Assembly (NCBI GenBank): GCA_947685225.1
Contig: CANTUV010000008.1
Coordinates: 45,629,501-45,693,500 of the forward strand
Source: Garcia nutans
Lineage: Eukaryota; Streptophyta; Magnoliopsida; Malpighiales; Euphorbiaceae
DNA: 64,000 nt
Direction of reading: 5' to 3'
This document shows positions 12,171-22,629 of this stretch, one piece after another (position 1 is the stretch's first letter; each line of letters begins with the position of its first letter). The notes under the pieces are model-generated. The model ran no database searches and was not told the origin of the DNA. It saw only the letters and a program-made list of their open reading frames with translations. Position numbers and translations under genes: made by a program.

Positions 12171-12655
12171 AGTTTTGTGAAGTATTTTCAAGTTTTGTTA
12201 CTATAATAGCCTCATTGAACATCTTTCTTTCTTTTGCATCAAAATCAACATTTGTATTTATTGAGTATTGGGTGTGAGCATTAAACACCACCTTAATTTT
12301 GAGTGTGAGCTTGAAAACACTTAGGTTGTGAGAGTTAGCTTGGAAAAACTATTGTAAGGATTATGAGTAAGTGATCTCAAACCATTGTAAGTAGTTTGGT
12401 GTGAGCTAGAGAAAATACTAAGTTAGAGTTAAGCTTATAAAAGTTCAAATATAGTGAAATCTTAACAAGTTGTTAAGGAAGTTGATATAGGATTAAGATA
12501 AATCTGAACCACTACAAATTTTGTGTTTAATCTTCTACTTAATCTTATTCTACTCTCTCCATACTTTCTTTTTAATATTTGAAATTTTTGAATTGATCAT
12601 CATTTCTTAAAACCAAACAATTCACCCCCCTCTTGGTTGCTATCTTGGGACAACA
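12171..12655 (+). repeat. Probable 3' end of a copia-type LTR
   Basis: Features are a gtgtgagctt-rich leader, then actacaaattttgtg, and a terminus with caattcacccccc-tcttggtt and gggacaaca. This is the typical end of some plant copia LTRs. No primer site or coding region follows and its left side is cut by element D, so it is a solo or truncated fragment. Identification rests on sequence style only. Confidence 0.4.
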
Positions 12656-14183
12656 ATAATAAATTCAAGTTTTATGAGATTTAACATTGTAAATATAATA
12701 AATTTAAATAAATATCATAAATTAGATAAATAAATAGATAGATTAGAGTTTAAATATCATAACTCTAAAATAGCAAATGATCATATCAAATTATAGTAAA
12801 TATTAATTTATTTACCAACTTCACCTAATATACAGATATTACTCATAATTTTAAATTTTTTTATTTTCATATATTAAAATTAAGTTTAATTTTAACTTTG
12901 GATAGTAACCATGAATAAATAACTTAATGACCTAAAATATAATTAGACAAAAGAATTGAATTGCCATATACAAAACTTTAGGAAACAAATTATAATATTA
13001 ACAAGTGAACCAAATAGATGAAATTAAAACTTGAGGGATAAACTGTAATTTTTCAAAAATTACTTCTTCCCTAAGATTTCCTATTTTCTCGTTCATTCAA
13101 AATTTTATTTGTTTTTCTTAAATTATGAATTTTTAAACTTGTGTCTTCATAGAAATGTAGAAAAATTTCATGGTTACTATATTAAAAATAATTAAATAAT
13201 TATAAACAAAAGGCGTTCTTTGATTTATAATGAATTCTTAAAAGATAAAATAAAAATTATCTTAGAGATTAGAAACATTAAATCTTTTTTCCTTAACTAT
13301 TATAACTTGTAGAGATGATTATGTAGCTAATATGTTGTAAATATAAAGAAATTGGTAGAGAAATAGGAGAAAGAAATAAGTAGAAGAATATAAGAATTTT
13401 TATTCCTTGTAAGTTATATCATATGTACCACCCATTATAAGTTTATACAGAGGTATAAGTATGTTTGGGATAAGAATATATACTTAGAATTTTACAACTA
13501 TAATCTGGATAAAATAAATTTAATCCATTTAAGTTGTCATCCACATATTTTTTAACAGTATTTATATATTTATAGAGTCAATTAAAAAAAATTGAAGGAT
13601 GCATTAAGTTGTGACAGGCATGCACATGCCTCTTTGGTGCCACAACCTAGTAGTTGGCTGGTTTGATTCGGTTCAAATCGGTTGAATCGATAATTTTAAA
13701 TTGAAATTGTCATTTTAATGGTTTATAAAAATAATGAACTTGAACCAAATCTTAGTACAAAGTTTAAGTTTCGACTCGACCATGATTCTAGTTTTGACTA
13801 ATTTTAAGCCAATTTTAATCGCTTTGGGTTCGATCTAATTTTGATTTTAAACTATATTGTAACCATGTATAATAACTATGATATAAAATAATATATAACA
13901 AAATTTAATTTTTTTATTTTCAATGTCAAACTTTTAATTTGGTCATTTTTTTAATTTTTTAATTTTATTTTTTAAAATTATACGGAAATAATTTTTAAAT
14001 AGCCAATGGTTAAAAAAAATTAAATAATAGATGAGATGATATGATATGATTAAATTATCGAGTGATGTAATATATTTTTTTATTAAAAATAAGTCTATAA
14101 ATAAATAAAAATAAATACGTAATTAGATGATAATAATATATATATGTATTTTGGGAGCATAAACAAGATTTTTCATGAGGTGA
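12656..14183. other. AT-rich intergenic DNA, no gene seen
   Basis: No coding frame or clear TE terminus is visible. A patch at 13650-13860 has repeated variants of ggttcaaatcggtt / cggttgaatcg, a degenerate low-complexity pattern common in plant intergenic DNA. The remainder is homopolymer-rich A/T sequence. Confidence 0.5.
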
Positions 14184-14191
14184 TATATAAA
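14184..14191 (+). promoter_or_regulatory. Candidate TATA box upstream of the possible exon 1
   Basis: TATATAAA lies 212 bp upstream of the ATG at 14396. The intervening sequence is less AT-rich and more mixed than the DNA to the left, as expected of a 5' untranslated region. In AT-rich DNA such a match can arise by chance. Confidence 0.35.
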
Positions 14192-14395
14192 GATTGATTG
14201 AATAGTGAACGGTCAACATTTTCTTGTTACAGAATCAAAAATTTCCTCAACTCTCCATTTACCTAATCGTCGGTAACGGTAAAATCCCATTTCAAAACCT
14301 GCTGCGGTGCTGCCTACTGCTATTCAAGCAAATATTTTCTTTTGCTTAAACTGAAATTTACAGTGTAGAAAGAATCAAATTGATTGTTAGTGGTA

Positions 14396-14532
14396 ATGGA
14401 AAGTGCATTAGTAAGCAAGTTTTGCAAGCCATTTTGCTTTAGTTCAAGGACACAAGTAGTGCAGAAAAGGAAGATAATGGCTTCTAAATTCAACTTTCAA
14501 TCACTTCTTACGCCTACCCATCTCTCCTTGCA
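14396..14532 (+). CDS. Possible first exon of a plastid-targeted protein (partial)
   Basis: An open frame starts at the ATG at 14396 and encodes about 46 residues beginning MESALVSKF, with many Ser, Lys, Arg and Phe and few acidic residues, as in chloroplast transit peptides. A second in-frame Met occurs at residue 28. A GT after codon 45 (ttgcaa|gttt) could be a splice donor, and the copia fragment E begins within about 15 bp. The frame points the same way as the starch-synthase-like exons starting at 47701, and all DNA between is transposon-derived or non-coding, so it may be exon 1 of that gene. The exons that would encode the catalytic N-terminal lobe are not found, so the link is an inference. 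It could equally belong to an unrelated or dead gene. Confidence 0.35.
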
Positions 14533-14545
14533 AGTTTCTTTCTCT

Positions 14546-15154
14546 TTATGACTCTGCCCTTTTGCTCGGTAATGGTTTTCCAACCAACCTCTGATACTGA
14601 CCAGGGTCTTTTATTGGCTCCCCCTGTCTAGGAACAAGTTTAATAGTTGGATCCATAGCGGTTTCCACAGGTTTACAATCCAGCATCCCAATGTCTTCTA
14701 AAATATCTAAGGCATATTTTCTCTGCGAGATAACAATGCCTGTAGATGATTGAGCTACCTCAATACCCAGAAAATACTTCAACTTTCCCAAGTCTTTAGT
14801 TTGAAAATGACCGAGAAGATGTTGTTTGAGTTGAGCAATTCCTTCATTATCATCACCTGTTATTGCAATATCATCCACATATACTGCCAAATAAATACAC
14901 TTTCCATGAGCTGTATGATGATAAAATATCGAATGATCTACGTCACTTCTACGCATCCCAAATTCTTGAACCACATAACTAAATTGTCCAAACCATGTGC
15001 GTGGAGATTGTTTCAGACCATAAAGAGACTTCTTCAATCGACAAACTAACCCATACTCCCCCTGAGCAATAAACCCGGGCGGTTGCTCCATATAAACTTC
15101 TTCTGCTAGGTTGCCATGTAGAAAGGCATTTTTAATGTCCAGCCGGTAAATAGG
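14546..15154 (-). pseudogene. Copia E, C-terminal part of reverse transcriptase
   Basis: Minus-strand Ty1/copia RT fragment. Visible motifs are LDIKNAFLHG, CRLKKSLYGLKQSPRTWF and the catalytic YVDD in LAVYVDDIAITG, then KYFLGIEVAQS. It is the direct continuation of the RT at 20426-21082, separated by the inserted element F, whose 5-bp duplication ATAGG flanks the break. On its other side homology stops right after the QRLVGK motif near 14590, so RNase H and the 3' LTR are absent. Confidence 0.85.
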
Positions 15155-15776
15155 TGTTAATAAAATGTTACTAACCATAAAATGGAGTTGTAATTTTTTG
15201 AGTCAAAAATAGAGGTGCCTAACTTAGGTATTTTTTGGTCAAAAATGGAGATGCCTAACTTAAGTGATGGTGGTCAAAAATGGAGGTGCCTAAATTAAGT
15301 GATGGTGGTCAAAAATGGAGGTGCCTAACTTAGGTAAAAGAGATGTCTAACCTTTGACAAATCTCACCAACCATATGTTCACATGTTATAATTTTTCTAT
15401 ATAAATGGCCCTTTGGCCATCGTTATGTAATGAGAGAAAATTAGACAAAATAGAAAGAAAATTAATAGAGAGGAAGATCAGAGCGGGTCTAGCAAAAATT
15501 AAGTCAAGTAATTTTTGTGCTCTTGATCACGTCTATTAAGGAATTTCTTTAAAATAATTTCTATTAAAATTCTTGGGGATAATTAGGTGTGAGGTGTGAG
15601 TGTTTATAAACACGGTGTATTTTTCTCCTTAATAAAAGTCTACAGCAGCTCCTGAGACGTAGGCATAATTGGCCAAACTCCGTTATCAAATTGCGTGTTA
15701 CTATTCCGCATTTATTTTTCGCTTTCCTATTAATCTGGTTTAAGGGAAATAGAGTGATAATATTCATTTCCCAACA
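15155..15776 (+). repeat. 5' LTR of copia F
   Basis: It begins TGTTAATAAAATG and ends TTCCCAACA just before the primer site. The first 190 bp hold about four imperfect copies of a ~34-bp unit (ggtcaaaaatggaggtgcc...). A TATA box and a GC-containing leader follow. A region with ggccctttggcc lies just downstream of the TATA box. Confidence 0.93.
15398..15406 (+). promoter_or_regulatory. TATA box of the copia F 5' LTR
   Basis: TATATAAAT is preserved in both LTRs (also near 20042). It is placed about two fifths into the LTR, so the U3/R boundary is expected roughly 30 bp downstream, near the ggccctttggcc palindrome. Confidence 0.65.
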
Positions 15777-15778
15777 AC

Positions 15779-15791
15779 TGGTATCAGAGCC
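15779..15791 (+). promoter_or_regulatory. Primer-binding site of copia F
   Basis: TGGTATCAGAGCC lies two bases after the LTR end, complementary to the 3' end of initiator tRNA-Met, the usual primer for plant copia elements. Confidence 0.9.
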
Positions 15792-15857
15792 AAGGTTCGA
15801 AATCCGGCAAAAGTACTATTCATCTGTACGGGGATACTATTCACTGTCGGAATTTTT

Positions 15858-18800
15858 TTGGGAATCCAGATTCGAGTGGGAGCGATTGCCACAGACGAAG
15901 GAAAAGTGAGAATTGAAAAGTTCAATGGTGCGGACCTTGGCTTTTGGAAGATGCAAATTGAAGATTATTTGTATCAGAAAAAGCTATATCAACCTCTTTC
16001 ACAAACGAAACCAGAAGGCATGAAAGAAGAAGATTGGAACCTTCTCGACAGACAAGCCCTTGGAGTTATTAGATTAACATTATCCCGTAATGTTGCTTTC
16101 AACATAGCCAGGGAAAAGACAACGGCAGGTCTTATGGCGGCTCTCTCTAGCATGTATGAAAAGCCATCGGCCGCAAATAAAGTTCACTTGATGAGGCGGT
16201 TATTTAATTTACGAATGGCAGAAGGGGCATCAGTGGCCCAACATCTGAATGAACTCAACACAGTCACAACCCAGTTGAGTTCAGTGGAAATTGAATTCGA
16301 TGATGAAGTTCGGGCTTTAATTCTCTTATCATCTCTACCAGACAGTTGGAGTGCTATCGTTACAACGGTCAGCAGTTCGTCGGGAAATACCAAATTAAAA
16401 TTCGACGATGTACAAGATCTGGTATTGAGTGAAGAAATTCGGCAAAGAGAATCAGGAGAAACATCAACCTCTTCAGCTCTACACACAGAGTCTAGAGGGA
16501 GAACTTCAGATAGAAATTCAGACTCTGGTAGATCAAGATCTAGAAGGGGAAAATCTAGATCGGGGAAGAAAGATTTCAAGTTTTATAATTGTGGCAAGAA
16601 GGGTCACTTTAAGAAGGAGTGTCGAGCTCTGAAGAAAGATACCGGCGCACAGGAATCTGTAAACGTGACCAAGGATGCAGGCGATGCTATGATTCTAAGC
16701 ATTAACAGTCCAATTGAATCATGGATCTTGGATTCAGGGGCATCTTTTCATTCCACTCCATGCCGAGAAATCATGGAGAACTATGTCAGTGGTGATTTTG
16801 GGAAGGTTCATCTAGCCGATGATGAAACCTTGAAGATCATGGGAAAAGGAGATGTCAAATTAAAGTTGCCAAATGGAACTGCCTGGAAGCTGCAAGGAGT
16901 GAGACATATTCCTGGTCTCAAAAGGAATTTGATCTCTGTGGGACAACTTGACGAAGAAGGTTATTGTACGACCTTCACAGATTGTGAATGGAAAATTACC
17001 AAAGGAGCACTTGTCATTGCTTTTGGTAAGAAGACCAGTACTCTCTATGTAACCTCAAACATAGAGAACATCATCGCAATAGCGGATGCTGATTCAAATC
17101 TATGGCACCAGAGGCTTGGCCATATGAGCGAGAAAGGGATGAAGGCACTTCTATCAAAGGGAAAGTTGCCAGAACTTAAAAGTGTAGATGTCGGTCTATG
17201 TGAAAACTGCATCTTTGGGAAACAAAAGAAGGTCAGTTTCACGAAAACTAGCAAGACACCCCAGGTAGAAAAGCTCGAGTTGGTACATACCGATGTATGG
17301 GGACCATCTCCAGTTCCATCTCTTGCAGGCTCATTGTATTACGTCACCTTCATTGATGATTCAACGAGAAAGGTATGGGCGTATTTTTTGAAAAAGAAAT
17401 CAGAAGTCTTTGATATATTCAGAAAATGGAAAGCCATGGTGGAAAATGAAACTGGCTTGAAAGTCAAGTGATTGAGGTCTGACAATGGAGGGGAGTACAA
17501 AGATAGAAGGTTCAGAGAATTTTGCGCAAGCAGTGGAATCAAGATGGAAAAAATAGTTCCTATGACACCGCAGCAAAACGGCGTAGCTGAGCACATGAAC
17601 AGAACTCTGAATGAACGTGCCAAAAGTATGAGGATACACGCCGACTTGCCCAAGAATTTATGGGTTGAATCTGTCAACACCGCGGCCTACCTGATCAACT
17701 GTGGGCCTTCAGTACCTCTAGATGATGAAATACTAGAGGAAGCATGGAGCAAAAAAGAGGTAAACCTTTCACACTTAAGAGTGTTTGGTTGTATCTCTTA
17801 CATACATATAGATTCTGCTGGAAGAAGTAAACTTGATGTCAAGTCTAAAAAATGTGTCTTTGTTGGATAGGTGGTGATGAGTTCGGTTACCGGTTTTGGG
17901 ATTATAAAAATCGGATGATCGTAAGAAGCCGAGATGTCATATTCAATGAGAATGTGATGTACAAAGATAGGTTAACAGCATAATCAAGCAACTCCAAGAT
18001 AGATGCTGAAAATAAAGAATTTGCTGAGTTCGAGGAGATTTCTGAAAATGATGTTCAGAATAGTCCTGAAGCAGAGGAGCCAAGCATGCCGGAATTGAGA
18101 CGCTCCTCCAGAATTCCTAGACAAACCCAACGTTACTCATCTTCTTTGCATTACTTGTTGCTGACAGACAATGGTGAACCAGAGTGCTACGATGAAGCAA
18201 TGCAAGTGAAGGATTCAGTCAAGTGGGAGTTTGTCATGAAAGATGAGATGGACTCACTCATATCAAATCAGACATGGGAATTAGCTGAACTACCACAAGG
18301 CAAGAAAGCACTCCACAATAAGTGGATTTACAGGATCAAAGAAGAGCATGATGGGAGTAGACGCTACAAAGCAAGATTGGTTGTAAAAGGTTTTCAACAA
18401 AAGGAAGGTGTTGACTATACTGAAATTTTTTCTCCAGTCGTGAAACTTACGACAATCAAACTGGTGTTGAAAATAGTAGCTGTAGAGAATTTATATCTTG
18501 AACAATTAAATGTAAAGAAAACATTTTTTCATGGAGATTTGGAGGAAGAGATCTACATGAAGCAGCCAGAAGGCTTCATTAAGGCAGCCAAGAAAAATCT
18601 GGTGTGCAGGTTGAAGAAAAGTTTGTATGGTTTGAAACAAACTCCTAGACAGAGGTACAGGAAGTTTGATAGCTTTATGGGCAGCAGCGGTTTCACAAGA
18701 TGCCAAGCAGATCATTGTTGCTACATTAAGAAGTTTGAAAATAGCTTTATTATTTTATTGTTATACGTTGATGACATGCTCTTTGCAGGTTCAAACATGC

Positions 18801-19723
18801 AAGAGATTAAAAATTTAAAGCAGAAATTGTCAAAGCAATTTGCAATGAAAGATCTGGGTGCTGCAAAGCAGATTCTTGGAATGAGGATCAAGAGAGACAT
18901 GAAGTCGGGGACTTTGATGTTGTCATAGGCTGAGTACATCACCAAAGTACTAGCTAGATTCAACATGAAAGTTGCTAAACTAGTGAACACACCTTTAGGT
19001 GTTCATTTCAGACTCTCCAAAGAACAGTCACTGAAGACGGAGGAGGAACGTGCACACATGGCAAAGGTGTCGTATGCCTCAGCAGTTGGGAGTTTGATGT
19101 ATTCCATGGTTTGTACCAGGCCAGATATTGCTCAAGCAGTGGGAGCTGTTAACAGGTACATGAATAATCCAGGCAAGGTACACTGGAAAGCAGTCAAGTG
19201 GATCCTCAGATATCTTCAGGGTACCACAGATAAGGCACTTTGTTTTCAAGGTGGAGATACGACACTAGCAAGCTATGTGGATACTGACTTAGCCGGAAAT
19301 GTTGACGTCAGAAAGAGCAATACAGGGTATGTCTATACTCTAGAAGGTACTGCAGTGAGCTGGGTCTCTCAACTACAGAAGATAGTTACTCTCTCCACAA
19401 CTGAAGCATAATATGTCGCTATCACGGAAGCCAGCAAGGAGATTATTTGGCTCCAAAGTTTCTTGGAAGAACTAGGCAAGAAACAAGAAAATAATGTTTT
19501 GCATTGCGACAGTCAAAATGCCATACATCTAGTGAAGAATCCGTCTTTTCATGCCAGAACAAAGCACATACAGTTGCGATATCACTTTATCCGGTCACTT
19601 CTGGAAGATGGGATTTTGAAACTTGAGAAGATCAGTGGAACTCAAAATCCAGCAGACATGTTAACGAAGACGGTGTCGACTAACAAACTAAAGTTGTGTT
19701 CAGCTTTAGTTGGCCTGCAATAG
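15858..19723 (+). pseudogene. gag-pol of copia F (Tnt1/Tork-like, broken)
   Basis: Polyprotein of a Ty1/copia element with domains in copia order. Gag begins near 15880 with IEKFNGADLGFWKMQ; no clear ATG is preserved at its start. Then come the zinc knuckle at about 16580-16625 (first Cys changed: YNCGKKGHFKKEC), protease WILDSGASFHS near 16722, the pre-integrase LWHQRLGHMS near 17100, the integrase core with HTDVWGPS and SDNGGEY, RT with YVDDM near 18766, and RNase H to 19723. It is broken by stops at 17469, 17981, 18926 and 19409 and by a one-base loss near 17868. The frame is otherwise intact, so only a few mutations separate it from an open frame. The closest known type is the Tnt1-94 lineage. 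Confidence 0.93.
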
Positions 19724-19785
19724 AAGTAGATCGTAGAAGAGCTGTTGCATAGATCGAGGTGTGAAGATAGATTGAAATCAGTCTT

Positions 19786-19797
19786 CAAGTGGGAGAT
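19786..19797 (+). promoter_or_regulatory. Polypurine tract of copia F
   Basis: The purine-rich aagtgggagat ends directly at the start of the 3' LTR (tgttaataaa). Confidence 0.75.
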
Positions 19798-20420
19798 TGT
19801 TAATAAAATGTTACTAACCATAAAATGGAGTTGTAATTTTTTGAGTCAAAAATAGAGGTGCCTAACTTAGGTATTTTTTGGTCAAAAATGGAGATGCCTA
19901 ACTTAAGTGATGGTGGTAAAAAATGGAGGTGCCTAACTTAAGTGATGATGGTCAAAAATGGAGGTGCTTAACTTAGGTAAAAGAGATGCCTAACCTTTGA
20001 TAAATCTCATCAACCATTATGTTCACATGTTATAATTTTCCTATATAAATGGCCCTTTGGCCATTGTTATGTAATGAGAGAAAATTAGAGAGAATAGAAA
20101 GAAAATTAATAGAGAGGAAGATCAGAGCGGGTCTAGCAAAAATTAAGTCAAGTAATTTTTGTGCTCTTGATCATGTCTATTAGGGAATTTCTTTAAAAGA
20201 ATTTTTGTTAAAATTCTTGGGGATAATTGGGTGTGAGGTGTGAGTGTTTATAAACACGGTGTATTTTTCTCCTTAATAGAAGTCTGCAGCAACTCCGGAG
20301 ACGTAGGCATAATTGGCTGAACTCCGTTATCAAATTGCATGTTACTATTCCTCATTTATTTTTCGCTTTCCTACTAATCTGGTTTAAGGGAAATAGAGTG
20401 ATAATATTTATTTCCCAACA
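19798..20420 (+). repeat. 3' LTR of copia F
   Basis: It repeats 15155-15776 with about 20-25 differences. It ends TTCCCAACA and is followed by the target duplicate ATAGG at 20421-20425, after which the copia E reading frame resumes on the minus strand. Confidence 0.93.
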
Positions 20421-20425
20421 ATAGG

Positions 20426-22629
20426 CTAGTGATTTATGGCAGCAAGAGAAATAAGAAGCCGAACAGAGGCAATCTTTGCAACAGGAGAGAAAGTGTCACC
20501 ATAATCAAGGCCAGGAATGTGAGTATATCCTTTGGCAACCAAGCGGGCTTTTAAGCGATCAACCTTTCCATCAAGACCAACTTTGACAGTATAAACCCAA
20601 CGACAACCAACCACAAATTGCCCGGATGGTAATGGAACAAGTTCCCAAGTATCATTATCATGAAGAGCAGTCATCTCTTCGACCATTGCTTGTTGCCAAC
20701 TAGGATTAGCTTGTACTTCATCAATAGATTTTGGAATAGATATAGTAGACAAAGTAGAGACAAAAGTATAGTATGAAGGAGAAAGACGGTGATAACTCAG
20801 AAAATTATAAATTGGATGAGGATTACAAGAAGAACGAATACCTTTTCGAAGAGCAATAGGTAGAGCGGGTTCTTCTGTTAGAGGCAAGACCGGCGTAGGA
20901 GAAGTTGTTGGGGGAGGAGATGAGTGTATGGCATCTGTACTTGCAAGAGAAACATCAAGTGTGGGAGAAGAAGGTCGCCTAGAGTTTATGAGAGGATAGA
21001 TCATCTGAAATAGGAAGAGTGGGAGCTGGTAGAGCCTCAACAGCACCTGTCTGATTAGTGGAAAAATATGAGGATGCTTCAAAGAAGGTCACATCTGCTG
21101 AAACATAATATTTATTAGTGATAGGATCATAACATTTGTAGCCTTTATGGAGACGAGAATACCCTAAGAAGACACACTTAATAGACTTGGGTTGGAGTTT
21201 ATCTTTACCAGGGGTATGATTATGAACAAAACAGGTACACCCAAACACACGAGGAGAGAGAGGATAAAATTGTTTATTGGGAAACAAAATAGAATGAGGA
21301 CTCTGATTTTGCAGTACTGAAGAGGGTATCCGATTAATTAAGTAACATGCAGTTAGAACTACATCTCCCCCAAAAACGAAGTGGCACTTTATGATGGATA
21401 AGCATTGTGCGGGTGGTTTCAATGAGATGTCGATTCTTTCTTTCAGCAATGCCATTTTGTTAAGGGGTATATGCACAAAAAGATTGATGAATGATTCCTT
21501 GTGAAGCCATAAATTCTTGAAAAGGAAGAGATAAATATTCTCATGCATTATCTCTTCGTAGAATTTTGAGGGAGACATCAAATTGATTTTTAATTTCAAC
21601 ACAAAAATTTTTGAAAATTGTAAATAGTTCAGATCTATTTTTCATTAAAAACAACCAAGTATAACGAGAATAGTCATCAATGATAGTGACAAAATAATGA
21701 AAACCATAAATAGTACCAACACGACTTGGACCCCATATGTCTGAATGAATAACACTAAACATAGATGATGCTCTATTATTTAAAGACTTTGGAAAAGAAC
21801 TACGAGTATGCTTTCCAAGTTGACATGATTCACACTCAAGAGGAGAAAGTGTGGAGGCACCAGAAACTAATTTCTGAAGTTTGGAGAGGCTAGGATGTCC
21901 AAGACGACTATGAAGTAGGTCAATAGAAATGGAAAAAGTAAGGGCAGTGGATGTTGTAGGACAGGAGAGAAGATACAAGCCATTGGGCTCATGACCTTCT
22001 CCAATCATCTTCCCCGTACAGCGGTCCTGCACAAAAACAGAATTAGATTCAAAGATTACTCTACAATTAAGTTGTTTTGATAATTTACTAATGGAAATCA
22101 AATTACATGGACATGCAGGGGCATATAAGACTGATACTAAAGGCATAGAAGAGAGAGGTTTACTTTCTCCTACTCCTTTAACCATTGTTTGTGACCTATT
22201 AGCCAAGGTAACTGTTGAAAATTGGGAATTAATTGTAGTAAGAGAGGAGAAAAGATTTGGATTACCAGAGATGTGATTAAAAGCACCGGAGTCTAAAATC
22301 CAAGATCCAGTGGGTGAAGATTGTGTGAGACAAGCAAAGGAAGTACCCGGTTGAACAACAGAACCTATTGGAGAAGATGACTGTTGTTTCAATACTTGAT
22401 ATTGTAAGTATTCATCATAATCAATCCCAGTTAATGTAACTGAGTTAGGTTTCGATGCTTGAGTCATGGGTAGAGGAAGAATACCATTTCCTTGAGACTG
22501 GACTATATTAGCAATTGGACGATTACCCTGATTAGGTTTAGGAGGTCGTCCATGAAGAGCCCAACAACGGTCACGTGTATTCTTGAGAAAAATCAGCTTG
22601 AATTTGAGATAATTGGGGTTTTCGACCAA
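20426..22629 (-). pseudogene. Copia E: end of gag, protease, integrase and N-terminal RT
   Basis: Minus-strand Ty1/copia polyprotein, read from 22629 down. It starts abruptly within a zinc-knuckle-like stretch (NTRDRCWALHGRPPK). Protease WILDSGAFNHISGN, pre-integrase HSRLGHPSLSKLQ, and integrase HSDIWGPS and FVTIIDDYSRYTW follow. RT begins near 20700 (ALRKGIRSS, WELVPLPSG, LKARLVAKGY, DYGDTFSPVAK) and stops where element F was inserted. A stop at 21541-21543 and frame changes near 21450 and 21050 disable it. The N-terminal part of gag and the 5' LTR are missing; the neighbouring copia G begins instead. Confidence 0.88.

Larger units (their letters stand above)
15155..20420 (+). mobile_element. 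Ty1/copia element F (Tnt1/Tork-like), nested in copia E
   Basis: A complete structure: two LTRs of 622 and 623 bp, tRNA-iMet primer site, one gag-pol region, polypurine tract, and a perfect 5-bp target duplication ATAGG at 15150-15154 and 20421-20425. The target is the RT region of copia E. The LTRs differ at roughly 20-25 sites by eye (3-4%), so the insertion is moderately old. Stops and at least one frameshift disable the polyprotein. Confidence 0.95.
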
